64,000 nt of DNA from Topomyia yanbarensis (GCF_030247195.1 NC_080672.1:365296271-365360270), one strand, 5' to 3'. Positions 25,846 to 36,778 are shown, counted from the stretch's first letter. Numbers and translations are program-made. The notes: generated by a model not told the origin, from the letters alone.

Positions 25846-26864
25846 TATTGAGAGAAAAATTAACTTTTAATATTCAACTGAAAACATCGCATAGTTGGCA
25901 GCACTGACGGCAAAAACAAAATAATATTTTTTATAGATTCCTCCAACAATTTTCTTCAAAAGCCATCTTGTGGTTTGATTCTAGGGTAAATAGAACCGGA
26001 GATATGATCAAAAGAAAATCAAGGGTTTTGGCAATTTGCCAAAACGGGGGGTGCTCCCATGCCTCGAGGGGTGGTTCAATTGTCTCGAAAATTTGGGTTT
26101 TTATATATTGGCCCTAGATGAACAATTCCTTTCAATTTGGTTCAAATCAGTGAAGGTCGATTACACGTGCCTTGATCACTTCGCATGGAATGACCCATAT
26201 TCATCTCAATTTTTCAAGCAATATCATCAAATTTAAATTAGAATACGATGGAAAAATGTGGTTCCAGGAAAAAAGTTGAAAGTATGCATTTTGTGTACAT
26301 TTTCAACTTCTTACGGTCTTTTAGTCATTTTCAGGTCATGCAAGTAGCATCAACAAACTTTTATAAATAAAAGACATGGATTTTTTTCTGGGCTCACCAT
26401 TCATATTTTTAATATTAGAGGTTATAAACATACGGAAAACAAACAGTTTGACGCAAAATTCGATAAAAAAAATTTCGTCTGTGGTTGCCATTTTCGGAGC
26501 CTTGACCATTTGAAGACCAAAATGTATGCCGAATTTCGATGACTTTGAGGTCGCTGTCAAGTGACAGATCATGTCAGATATTTTTAGTTGAACTGCAAGA
26601 TTTTCTCCGAAAAATAGTGGCAACCCTGGTTCAAGGTCCTAATGGTTTTCTTATATCTACTGCTCGTACCTATTACTGGTCGCTAGCAGCTGGACATTTC
26701 ATGAAACAATGCATGGAACAAAGATGAATTCACAAACAATACTCCAAATTTTGTGAAATGGTTCACGTTAAAATTTCACCACATGTTGCATGAAATTGAA
26801 ATTGATTAAGGACATCACCTGAATACCACAAGCACGCAAAATAGATCGTAAATTATCTAATAGG
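25846..26864. other. Unassigned sequence
   Basis: AT-rich. The words CCATGCCTCGAGGGGTGGTTC near 26057-26077 resemble CCATGGACCGAGGGGTGGTTC near 15351-15371, a short dispersed repeat. No gene recognised. Confidence 0.4.
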
Positions 26865-27280
26865 AATCATGAATCAGTTCACGAATACATGATATTTCAT
26901 GATTTTGTGAACTATTTCACGAGACCGAGTGTTGGTTCGTGACTAATGTATTAGACATCATGAGCCAGTTCATGAATTGTAATTTTGTGATTTATTTAAC
27001 GGGCACACATGGTCTGTTATGACTATTATGCTCAGAATCATGAACCAGGTGACGAATACATGAATTGTATTTTAATATTTTGTGAACTATATCACCAGCA
27101 CGGATATTGGATCGTGACTAATATTATAGGAATTATGAATTAGTTCACAAGGATTGAATGGACTCACTAGAAAATGTTTTGATTTTGTGAACTAGTGTTC
27201 CTAAGTTTATTAATAACATCATGAGGCAACCTTTGGTTTTAGGAAATTTTTTCATAAAGTTGTGAACTAGTTCACGTACA
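26865..27280 (+). repeat. Degenerate 80-97-bp tandem repeat with GTGAACTAnTTCAC motif
   Basis: About three and a half units begin AATCATGAA(T/C)CAGTTCACGAAT and contain TTTTGTGAACTATTTCAC then CGTGACTAAT. A perfect 14-bp palindrome GTGAACTAGTTCAC lies at 27262-27275, just past the array. Related words occur at ~25140-25170. Confidence 0.65.
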
Positions 27281-27954
27281 GAAAATCCTTTTGGTAATGA
27301 CATGGCGGAAACCGTAACCATTATTGAAAGGATATAGAACATAATTATTAAACATGATTTTTGTTCATGGTCCAGTTTTCGTAAAGCAAAAGCGTGATTG
27401 TTCCAGAATGCATGGCACTTTATTCACGATTTCGGAAACATTTTTTTCAGTGTAAGTTATCGTCAAGTCATATGAATCTGCAAACGAATTTAGATCCTGA
27501 TGTAAACATTGATTTTCTATTCCAACGCAATCTTTCTTGCTACTACCCAGCCCGAGAGACGTCGGCGCGGCGTCATTTCATTCAGTTCATTCAGTACCCC
27601 TTCACTCTTTCTCTTTTCTTGCCACCAACCATGTGATAACGTGTATTCTCAAACAAATCATCCGAATCAGTACTCACGTTCCCACTTGATGAGAAGCATC
27701 CATTCTGTTCTAAAAGCTAATCATCCAATCAGTCGAGACTAGAAAACATTCAAGTGGTCACTGAACGCCATTTAAATGGCGAGAGTCGCATTAACAGATT
27801 AATAATTTTTCGTTTGTGAATGCTTCATACTTCCTAAATCCAGTCCTGTCACCTAGCCAGAGTGATAAGATTCATTTCGCAGAACCGAAAATTACCGAAA
27901 AACCCCAAGCTGTGATACGGTGTTTGAGAACTCACACGCCGATTAAGAATTTGG
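27281..27954. other. Upstream region of the protease gene
   Basis: Contains a TCAGT-type initiator-like pair (TTCATTCAGTTCATTCAGTA, 27578-27597) about 360 bp before the first Met, and a 16-bp palindrome at 27766-27781. The true transcription start cannot be fixed from sequence alone. Confidence 0.4.
27766..27781. promoter_or_regulatory. 16-bp perfect palindrome CGCCATTTAAATGGCG
   Basis: Perfect dyad 190 bp upstream of the protease start, between the initiator-like sequence and the start codon. It could be a dimeric transcription factor site in the promoter or 5'UTR. No factor is assigned, and chance is possible. Confidence 0.3.
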
Positions 27955-29816
27955 GTGTTTGGATTCCACCACCGAAAATTCGGAACCAGTTGGATCGCGA
28001 TGCTCACTGCTTACGCACTGGTTTCAATCGTCCTACTGGTTAAATCGGCCCTCGCCGACCAAGGTTTCAGCTGTGAACCACTATTTTCTCCGATTCGGTG
28101 CGGAGTTCCAAAGTTACAACCGGACGCCCTACCATCGCAACCGTCCGAAGCAATCCGGGGTGAATTTCCGTGGCATGCTGCGTTGTATCAGGAGGCGGAT
28201 GGGAATTTTAGCTACAGCTGTGGAGGATCACTGATCAGCGAGCGGTTCGTGATTACGGCGGCACACTGTGTGATCAATCAGAACAATGGTTATCGGATTA
28301 CAGCGAAGCGGTTGAAGGTGCTGCTGGGTGGCCATGAACTGGGAGCGGAGGATAGGTGCGTGCAGGAGATGAAGGTTCGGGAAATTCACGTTCACGAGCA
28401 GTACCAGCTGGGGGACTATCGGCATGATATCGCGCTGGTGGAATTAACGGGACGGGTTGGTTTCACGCAGCGAGTTTTGCCGATTTGTGTGGATTTGAGC
28501 GAAAATGAGGATAATCATTTCTATAAACAGTACGGAAAGGTTGCCGGTTGGGGTTATACCGAGTACGATTCCGTTTCCAGTTGGTTAAGGATGACAGAAC
28601 TGCCGTTCGTTAACTACACTAGCTGCCTAGCGAGCAATCCGGCGGTGTTTTCTCAAACCATCTACGATGGGATGTTCTGCGCTGGTTATGCCAATGGGAC
28701 AAGTGTCTGCAATGGAGACTCGGGTGGGGGTCTGGTGTCTTTCAACCGGGACCACTGGGTCCTGCGAGGAATCGTTTCGTTTACTGCTCTTCGCGATAAT
28801 GAGAGGACGTTGTGCGATAGCGAAGAGTTTGCAGGGTTCACCAAAGTCCGATATTATCGGGGCTGGTTGAGCGGTATTCTCGATAGGAAGGACTTACCCG
28901 ATCGTTCCAAACTTCCACTAGCGAAGAAAAAGGTCGAAGAACCACCAGAGGAGGAGGATGAGGAGGATCAGGTACCTTGCGGTGAACGTAAAATCAACAA
29001 ACGGCAACTGATCGTGAACGGAGTTCGTAGCTATTCCGGCGAGTGGCCTTGGCATGTGGCAATATTTGAAGTGACCGGTCGCCAAAAAAGGTACATCTGT
29101 GGCGGAACGCTTATCAGCGATCAGTTTGTAATGACAGCAGCTCACTGTATGTTGGATGACGCTTTGAAACCGCGATCAGGAACCATAGTGGTGCAACTCG
29201 GACAGAACGACCTCTTCGAAAGCTCCGTCAATATGCGGGAGGTTCGAGTTGACAAGATCTCACCTCACAAACAGTTTGATCCTGTTAGTAAGACGCATGA
29301 CGTTGCATTGCTGGAACTCTCGTCGAATGTTGAGTTCAACGATTACATTCAACCGGCTTGTTTACCGAAGAAGCAGGACGGTAACGGATCGAATCTACTC
29401 GGGACGCTTGGGTCCATCATCGGTTGGGGATATGAGCAGCCATGGTCGTTTATGATCGCCAACACGCTGCAGTCCACTAGACTTCCCGTCGTCAATCAGT
29501 CGCTGTGTGTGGTTGGAGGGGATTTCGGTGCGGAAATGGATGGTGTTATCTGCGTTGGATCCGGCAATGGTAATCAGATTAAATTGGGTAATGCTTTGAG
29601 CTGTTTATGAACAATACATTCGTAGGGTCAAACGCGTGCACCGGAGACTCGGGAGGAGGAATGTTCTTCGAGGAAGACGGACTCTGGACAGTTAAAGGAG
29701 TAGTTTCTGCACTAGATACTGTTAATGGTTTTTGCAATCCCGAAGGCTACCTAAAGGTAGCTAGTACTGGTCATTTTTTGAAATGGATCAAACATGAGGT
29801 TGTAGCCAAAAAGTAG
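27955..29816 (+). CDS. Secreted double-domain serine protease (two S1 chymotrypsin-fold domains)
   Basis: Two exons, 27955-29569 and 29626-29816, give 601 residues. The first Met of the frame is at 27955, but Met16 (28000) starts a better signal peptide (MLTAYALVSIVLLVKSALA), so translation may begin there. Domain 1 spans ~68-308, with triad His104 (TAAHC), Asp158 (HDIAL) and Ser256 (GDSGGG). An acidic linker (PEEEDEED, ~331-338) leads to domain 2, ~353-600, with His397, Asp449 and Ser547. Both triads are complete, so both domains could be active. The S1 pocket base, six residues before each Ser, is Ser250 and Asn541 rather than Asp, so neither domain should have trypsin specificity. The activation sites are unusual: domain 1 begins AIRGEFPWH and domain 2 QLIVNG, without Arg or Lys directly before the new N-terminus. 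No CLIP domain is seen. Likely extracellular (haemolymph or gut); cascade role is inferred from the family. Confidence 0.93.
29570..29625 (+). other. 56-bp intron in the protease gene
   Basis: GTAATC at the 5' end and CATTCGTAG at the 3' end, phase 1. Removing it joins GSGNG to SNACTGDSGGG and restores the catalytic Ser of domain 2. Unspliced, the frame ends at a TGA (29608-29610) inside the intron. Confidence 0.93.
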
Positions 29817-30022
29817 CATTATAAAAGAGCAAATAAGATCATTCTTTTCGTTACATTGCAGATTAAGGCTGCATTGCAGATTACACAAGGAGGTTCAGAT
29901 AGGAAAATGTCATTCCTGCATTCTGCTGCCAATTATGCAACGACACAGCCCGAGCTTGGTATCTTAAAATTCTGGACGCATTCCCAGTTTAAATTTGCTC
30001 AACTTCTGATTTATTGTTTCAG
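29817..30022. other. Protease 3' flank / intron before next exon
   Basis: 206 bp of AT-rich sequence ending in a good splice acceptor (TTATTGTTTCAG, 30011-30022). No canonical AATAAA is seen directly after the protease stop. Confidence 0.5.
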
Positions 30023-30240
30023 CTACCACCAGTCCATCCCAGTACCCCGGTGAATCGCACATCCATCACCATTATCACCACCATTACCATGGCGGCGATC
30101 AGCAGAACCAGCAGCGAAAACGCTGCAAAAAGGGCAGCGGTTCAGCGGAGAGCAACGAGAGCGGTCTTAAGCGGATAATCACGAAGAAAAAATGTTTTAT
30201 CAAGGATTTGACAAGCGACCTGCTATCCAAACTGTTCTGA
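30023..30240 (+). CDS. Candidate terminal exon, His-rich and basic C-terminus
   Basis: After a strong acceptor the frame is open for 71 residues and stops at TGA 30238-30240. It needs one base from the previous exon (phase 1). The peptide has a His/Tyr run (HIHHHYHHHYHGG), a Gln-rich piece, a basic cluster (RKRCKKG) and the tail TKKKCFIKDLTSDLLSKLF. GC content and codon use are gene-like. I do not recognise the protein. Its upstream exon is not certain: the protease donor at 29569 is also phase 1, so the two could be spliced in frame. Otherwise the exon belongs to a gene whose intron contains the protease. Confidence 0.55.
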
Positions 30241-31060
30241 GTGATAAAACGTGGGAGAGAGAGAGAGAGACCTTCATTAACATGTCGCCTATAAGCCTCT
30301 TCACATAGTAGAGAATATATGACCCAAATTCGTATAATTACCAACTCTCGTCAGAGCTGTATGTCCGGTCCGGCAAAGTGTGTGTGTGTCTGTGCCCGGG
30401 TATGTGTCCCTCCTCATTGTAACTTTATCCTTCAACTTTGTCGACACCAACCAGCAGCACAAAGGTTTTCTCACTCACATTCAGGACCCGGCAATGTGTG
30501 TCTTGTGGTAGTCCTACCATACTTGAGCATCGCATTACGGCACTTGTGAACGACAATTTCCTCGGAATTCGCAACCATTCACAAAATTAATGGCGACTGG
30601 TACCGGGCAAAGTGCTCTGATGCTACTTAGGCACAGGCAGCGGGGCGTTTGGTGGAGGAAGACGGTAATTTTCTTACCGAGACAGACTTGGCGAGGACCT
30701 TTTTCGAAACGACAGCCAACGCCGGCACAAGTGTTGGTTAGTGGGCCGACACGGACGGAGAGTACTTTGCTCGAAATACTTATTCAAGTACCATATATAT
30801 ATATATTTCGACCAGGGAAAACAAGATTATATCCATCCCGCCCGTCCTGTCCGTTTGTAATCGAGCAAATGCGGTGGGGTTTTACAAGACTTGACACAAA
30901 CGGAGATGATAGCAAACATGTTTTCTGGCAGCTGATGGGAATGCGCGGGAAAGATGGCTGTGCCCGTGTTTATTTTATCGGACGTGGCCATCGACTCTAT
31001 TAGAGGCCCACGTTTAGTCAAATGTTCCGAGACAATAAAATAGTAACAATATGAGTCTGA
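30241..31060 (+). other. Probable 3'UTR of the gene ending at 30240
   Basis: Begins with a short (GA)n run (30253-30268), has a GTGTGTGTCTGTG stretch near 30380, and remains moderately GC-rich up to AATAAA at 31034-31039, a possible polyadenylation signal. A 137-codon ORF (30590-31003) has no recognisable domain. Confidence 0.4.
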
Positions 31061-31310
31061 ACTGTCATGGGTCATCTGGTTGAATAGCAATAACAAATCT
31101 TCATAATAACATTCTTCCGTCATGTTGCACAATTTTATTTTGCATATAAAACCAAAAAAATCTGCGATTTTTCTATTATTTTTTTTTCAAGCTGATTCGT
31201 TATTATTGAATGCGATTCTGACATGATTGGTGTAAGTGTAGATCAATCGGCTATAATTTTACGATGTGTTATATATTGCTGATTGCCATAGGCGTGCGCA
31301 GCCTTTTTCC
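31061..31310. other. Unassigned flank of the nested transposon cluster
   Basis: Nothing recognised. Confidence 0.4.
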
Positions 31311-31416
31311 TTAACCCATTCATGCCCATGTTGTTTGTGGACAACAACGTTTTTAAACAGCTATAACTTTTGAGTAAGGCAAAATTTGCTCACAAAAACA
31401 AGTAAGGCTAATAAAT

Positions 31417-33008
31417 AGGGTTCGTCGCGGTTGTGGTAATTACCGCAACCGCGCGGTATTTACCGCACCCGCACCGCAAAAACTGCGGTGCGGTGAGACA
31501 CTTTTTCCCGCGGTTGCGGTGCGGGAAATGAGCTTTTACCGCGCGGTATTACCGCAACCGCACTACAAAAAATAATTGATAAAGTCTGCAGTCTGCATTA
31601 AAAAGTGAATTAAAACTATGACTTTTACCATTTGAGAAGGACGCAACTAGATTTATTTTCTGAACGAATGCTTAGCAATGTCATTATTAGGAACATCTCT
31701 CTGTCACAACCTTCGAGTTTTTTATTACCCTACATTAGAGAAACATGATAAACATTAAATTGCTCTAATTTCCATAGGCTTGACAATGATTTGAAAAGAA
31801 ATCCGAATATAATCTGTATTCTCGACCTATCGCTACTTGATTTTTTATATTTTGGTCATTCAAATGTGATAAAACATATAATTTGACAGCATTATTTTTA
31901 AGACATATTTTGAAAACTATTTATTTTATACTTATACCTTTTCAAATACATAAAACGCAAAATCCAATCATTGAAAAACAATTGAATTTTACTGTCAAAT
32001 CCAATTACAAAATGCATCATTTCTCCTGATTCCTCTTGACAATCGTGGAATTATGAATCGTTTTCGATGACATTTTCTCAACTGTGAATTTTGATGAAGT
32101 AATGATACTACGACTTAAAAACAATCCAAAGAATGTAATTATCATCATCAAATCAAACGAATTTGGAGGAATTTTTTTTCGCGTGCCTCCTTTGTTCGTC
32201 CAACTGGGAATATTTTCTACCAAATTAACAAATAATATTTTTTAGTTAGGAGTATTTTGTAACTTTTGAAAGTAAAGCTTTCGAAGTTAGTGTAGGGCAT
32301 TGCGATTTTTTTGTTTTTCTCAAAGTCCCCCTCAAAGTCTTCCTTCATATTGTGACAAGTGTCAAAGTTAGCCCAGATGCCAAATTTTGCATAGTTTGGA
32401 TAGTTTTTGCCTTAATTGAAAATTTATGTCGAAACTTTAACGTAGGGGTTAGGTATTTTTACATAGAATCTGTACACAAAGTTTGAAAGAAATCGGCTAA
32501 ATAGTTTTTGAATGGCAGGTAACACCGCAAATCGTGTTTTTCCAGAGACGTTCTACAAAAAGCTTCGTCACCGAGTCGTTTGTCGATATTTTTGCATGGA
32601 AAAATTACAACATGTTATTGAAATGATACACTATAATGTACAAATGTTTTGATCAGTTCGCTTCACGCAAAGTTTAAAAAAAATCGAGAAAAAGTGTTTT
32701 TTTTACGCCAAAACCCCTCTTAATAAAACTTGCAAAGTTGAATAATTTTATAAATGTTACATTCTGTCAAAGATAATTTTCGTGTAAATAAGAATAACAT
32801 TTTACTATAAATAGCTCTACAAAATAAATGAATAATTTTTCAGCACAATTTTTAAAATGCATGATTTTTACCGCATTTACCGCATTACCGCGCGGTGCGG
32901 TGCGGTAAATGCAATGCGGTTCGGTAGGCGGTGCGGTTTTATTATTTTGCTGCGGTTGCGGTGCGGACTATCCATTTACCGCCCACATCCGCACCGCGAC
33001 GAACCCTA
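31417..33008. mobile_element. 1.6-kb element with AGGGTTCGTCGCGG ends and 9-bp target duplication
   Basis: Termini AGGGTTCGTCGCGGTTG and CCGCGACGAACCCTA are inverted and followed inward by dense ACCGC/GCGGT repeats on both sides. CTAATAAAT is duplicated at 31408-31416 and 33009-33017. The 62.3-kb copy of the host MITE shows a single CTAATAAAT at the same point, proving the insertion. The interior is AT-rich without a transposase. A part near 32610-32730 recurs inverted at ~57940-58080. A 9-bp duplication fits Mutator-like elements, but the superfamily is not proven. Confidence 0.85.
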
Positions 33009-33860
33009 CTAATAAATGTGACTATTGCCTTTTATTTGAGTATTAATAGTTTCAAGGACTAGCTCTAGAACTGAAGTTATTGCAATTAGTCTGATTGGAT
33101 TCCGATGGAGCAGTGCTGCCAGGAACAATAAGCCGTATGAATAAAAATGAGCATTTACTCAAGACAAGTTTGCTCTGCTCGATTCTGAGCAAAGTAAACT
33201 CTCGTAGCATTTGCTCAACTCGGTATGAATAAAAGCATACTTTGCTCATTTTAGACTGTAGCAAGTTCGAAATTCGAACTTAGCTTTTACTCCGTCATTC
33301 ATCTGTCAAAAATCGCGGTTACTCAAAGTAGAAATAAAATTCTGGTTGTTGTAAAGGTAAATAAAAATATTCCAACTAATATTTAATAATTTTAATGTGA
33401 TAAAAAACATCTATTCTACGCAGGGGTGGGCCAGCTCAAGGTTAAAACATCCGGTTGTAGTGAATTGAGAGTGGTTTAGAAATATGATGAATATGGGTGC
33501 AGGAACAGATGTGCCGAGTTTCTCTTGTTAGCCAGTAACCTGATTGCGAGGGCCCCTGGCTAAAGTTGTGAAGTGCTGGAGAGTTTAAAAGCAACAGCTT
33601 GCATTAGGTGGACAGTTATTCCTGCTTGCTGGCTCCGCTAAATTTTGCCTTCACCTTATAATGGTCCCATCCATACTGATTTGCTCTCACGTAATCAATT
33701 TATGTAATCGTTGTATTTGTTGACGCGGTATACAAAACAACTGTATGCTAAATAACGTTATGCCAACTGACATGACACCCTGAAGGTCCATACCATCACA
33801 AAAACACAACGAAATTCTGGTTTTCCAACCAACGTTGAATAAAAATGGCACCGGTACGTA

Positions 33861-34179
33861 GGGTGATGAGCCTATTTTCACCTTACTAAGCAAGGCGCCT
33901 CACTAATTCGGTAATTTCTTGCCTCACAATCAATGGAATGCGTGAAAATTGACATCAACCGCTTTGCTTCGTTGTTAAGAACCAATATAAAATCACAAAT
34001 GCGTTGAAAACAGTAAAATTCTCGTGCTTGAGCACAATGAAAACTCCAATCGAGTGCCCCTATTGTTGCGCTACCATTTGACTCAATGCGTTGAACAAAG
34101 ATGGCAGACACTGCTCTAACCAACGGCTTCAAATGAGTAGGCTGATAATAGAAACATGGCGCAAATAGGCTCATCACCC
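33861..34179. mobile_element. 319-bp MITE, ends GGGTGATGAGCCTATTT, TA target
   Basis: Inverted ends GGGTGATGAGCCTATTT and AAATAGGCTCATCACCC, flanked by TA on both sides (33859-33860, 34180-34181). Fits a Tc1/mariner-type MITE. A 99-codon reverse ORF lies within it and is incidental. Confidence 0.85.
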
Positions 34180-34732
34180 TATTTGGATCAACTCTTTTAA
34201 TCTAACCAACTAACTGACTTAACTCTTATTACAGGTTACAAAGAAGTGTAAGAAGATGTAAGTGTTGAGGTAACTGACGTTCTATGTACGTGCTAGTTCA
34301 AACAGTTGAATGAGGATCAGCTACTATGCTGAAACGAGCTGTTTACAACTTCGAAGATGCTCATCATGTGGCCGCTTCAATTAGTCTGTAAAATAACCTT
34401 TTCTAAGCTATTTCCAAAAACTTCCCCGACGGGACTATACATGAAACCGGTCAAACCACTCGGAAATCGGTTCGGAATCCTTAATTAATGCCAGCTCAAA
34501 TCGATTCCAAAACCTGGAATTCAGCATTCCAAACCGTTTTTCGAATTGTTCAACCAGCATACTGTTGTCATATTCACCACCGGTTGAACCTATAGCTCTA
34601 GATAAACAACGTGCATGTAATTATATCTCATTAAGTTTGCTTGCACATAGAATTTTAAAATATTTCTTCCCTACTTGCTTCTAGATGGAGTGTGCATAGA
34701 CAGCAGTAACCTTATTCTACCCTTTGCTCTCT

Positions 34733-35470
34733 TAGAGCGCCCATTAACTTGTCACTTTGCCGTGCTAACTTTCATATGGGATTTTCGATTGATTGACACC
34801 GGTGTAGTGGAGTGCACTGGAACTGCACTATTTTTGCACTTTCTAGCAGAAGTGCAGAAAACTGGGTATGTTCCATTGACACTTCTGCTAGGAAGTGCAA
34901 AACCAGTGCACTCCACTTTACCTAGGGTTGCCACCTCTGGAGAGGCTTTGACCCGGTGATTTTCACTGACCTGGGGGGGGGGGATGGATTTTGAGTGGAA
35001 CTAGACGAAAGCGATTGCTCGGCATTTTAGAGCTTAAGCTGTAAATTTCAACGTTTAAGAACGGTTTTATCGGTTTAATCTGGTCGGTTGTAACATATAG
35101 CGAAATATTACTTTTCTTACTTGATAGTAAATTTGATTTGTTTTTCATTTTCATTGCTTTGTGAAAGAAGTCAGCAATATTTGGTGAACTCATCTTTGCC
35201 ACCTTAAAATCAAGGGTTAGTCGGACAAAATAAATCTGAACCAGAGTAATAGTTAACTTAGACTTTTTAAATATTTTGTAAAGAATCAGTTAATTCCATA
35301 AAAAATGAAATTATGCTTCTTCCCACCAAACCCGGAGAAATTGATGTAAAATCCGTAGGCCCGGAGGTTGCTCCCGAAAACCGGAGTCTCCGGGTCAAAC
35401 CAGGAGGGGTGGCAACCCTAACTACACCGGTGCACATCAATCGAAAATCTCAATAGTAATGAGCGCTCTA
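34733..35470. mobile_element. Palindromic MITE (TAGAGCGC ends), interrupted
   Basis: Left arm TAGAGCGCCCATTA, ATTTTCGATTGAT and CACCGGTGTAGTGGAGTGCACTGG pairs with a right arm containing ACTACACCGGTG, ATCAATCGAAAAT and TAATGAGCGCTCTA. The right arm is cut by the insertion at 34925-35418. Without it the element is ~0.24 kb and folds into a nested hairpin with a second palindrome (CAGAAGTGCAGAA/TTGACACTTCTGC). Confidence 0.75.
34925..35418. mobile_element. 494-bp MITE, ends GGGTTGCCACC, TA target
   Basis: Inverted ends GGGTTGCCACCTCTGGAG and the complement of GGGTTGCCACCCCTCCTGG, both followed by a TTTGACCCGG match. TA lies at 34923-34924 and 35419-35420. It sits within the right arm of the palindromic MITE. 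A G-homopolymer (34973-34982) lies near its left end. Confidence 0.85.
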
Positions 35471-36197
35471 CGAGAACGAAAGACGCAAAGAAAACGGTAC
35501 AACTAGCTACAATCCTAAGCTAGTCTTCTGTATCCACTGGCGAAACTGAGTTAGGCTCTAATCCCAACTGCTGTCAAGATGTATGAACTGGCCAAACTAG
35601 CAGCGGTTGAGGATAGAACTTGATACATTTTAAGGGCCAAACAAAAAACGACACAAAATTGCTATTTCTTGCATTTTGGGTTTTATCATATGTGTGATTT
35701 TAATAGTAAGTTTAAACATATATGTAAAAATAGCTTTTATGTTAACTGTAGATAACTTTTCGGACACCAGTCCGATGCCCTTGAAACAATTACTACATGT
35801 GATATCAAACGTTACCGGATTGGCAGAAATTTCTGTGTATTAAAGATATGCTGCCGGCTCCAGCTATGATTTCATGATTTTCTCAAGACCAATTACTGAA
35901 ATGGCGACTGGACGTGGAAAACATACAATTACGCTCAATGCAAAGAGAACCCATCGTTTGTTATCCCTACCAAATTTCCACCGTATTCCGAGTGTTTTCA
36001 CCTATTATTACTGCAAAACTAGATTTGATTGACTGCATTCGAACATAATTTATTTCTTCGAAATTGTAGATATTCTTTTTTATCCTGTTTAAAATAATAA
36101 AATGTCACCAATAATAAATTATTTATGCTATATCTCAATCTAAAAACTTTCACAGACATTTCACTTAAAATATATGGCATTCCTGTAATGAGATGCG
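35471..36197. other. Interior of the 6.6-kb element
   Basis: AT-rich, with no ORF or repeat recognised. Confidence 0.4.
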
Positions 36198-36244
36198 GTT
36201 TGATGTAGAGCCCTCTAGTTAGAGTGTGGCCAAGAGGCCATGAA

Positions 36245-36393
36245 TAGAGCACTCTAGTTAGAGTGCGGCCAAGACGCGTTTGACGTATCCAAACGAGCAG
36301 AAATCTGACGTATTTCTATTGTGTATACGTCAAATTTCATGTTTGTTTGGATAGGTCATGGCGTCTTGGCCACACTCTAACTAGAGTGCTCTA
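36245..36393. mobile_element. hAT-like MITE B, a second copy of A inserted into A
   Basis: TAGAGCACTCTAGTTAGAGTG at the left and its complement at the right, ~149 bp. GCCATGA(A) at 36237-36244 and GCCATGA(C) at 36394-36401 form a 7/8 match duplication. So a relative jumped into MITE A close to its end. Confidence 0.82.
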
Positions 36394-36407
36394 GCCATGA
36401 CGTATTG

Positions 36408-36575
36408 CCCAGTAAAGCTCAGCCGGAATTGAACTGGAATTCTGGATGGTTCCAGTTCGTACACGGGCTCCAGTGACACAACCGATTCTAACTAGAATCG
36501 ATTGTGTCACTGGAGCCGGAATACGAACTGGAACCAGCCAGAATTCCGGTTCATTTCCGGCTGAGCTTAACTGGG
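36408..36575. mobile_element. 168-bp MITE C (CCCAGTAAAGCTCAGCCGG), inserted into A
   Basis: Near-perfect palindrome with ends CCCAGTAAAGCTCAGCCGG / CCGGCTGAGCTTAACTGGG, and centre CCGATTCTAACTAGAATCG. It splits a CGTAT-CCAAACG sequence of MITE A. Another copy is at 38625-39022. Confidence 0.88.
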
Positions 36576-36778
36576 TCCAAACGAACATGAAATTTGACGT
36601 ATTTCTATTATGTATACGTCAAATTCCATGTTCGTTTCGATACGTCATGGCCTCTTGGCCACACTCTAACTAGAGTGCTCTAGTTTGATGCGGTTTCACG
36701 CTTTATCGGCATAACGACGCTGAATCCCTCTGGATAAAGACTCGACACGTCAATCGTTCGTTTACCATTTATCTGACA

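Larger units (their letters stand above)
36206..36682. mobile_element. hAT-like palindromic MITE A (TAGAGCNCTCTAGTTAGAGTG), carrying two insertions
   Basis: The 8-bp duplication GTTTGATG at 36198-36205 and 36683-36690 flanks inverted TAGAGC..CTCTAGTTAGAGTG ends. Removing the inserts at 36245-36393 and 36408-36575 leaves a ~160-bp hairpin with TTTGACGTAT and ATACGTCAAAT arms. An 8-bp duplication fits the hAT superfamily. Confidence 0.85.

Noticed and set aside
30590..31003. 137-codon forward ORF
   Set aside because: Lies in the probable 3'UTR after the 30240 stop; no domain, and crosses a TATATATATA run.
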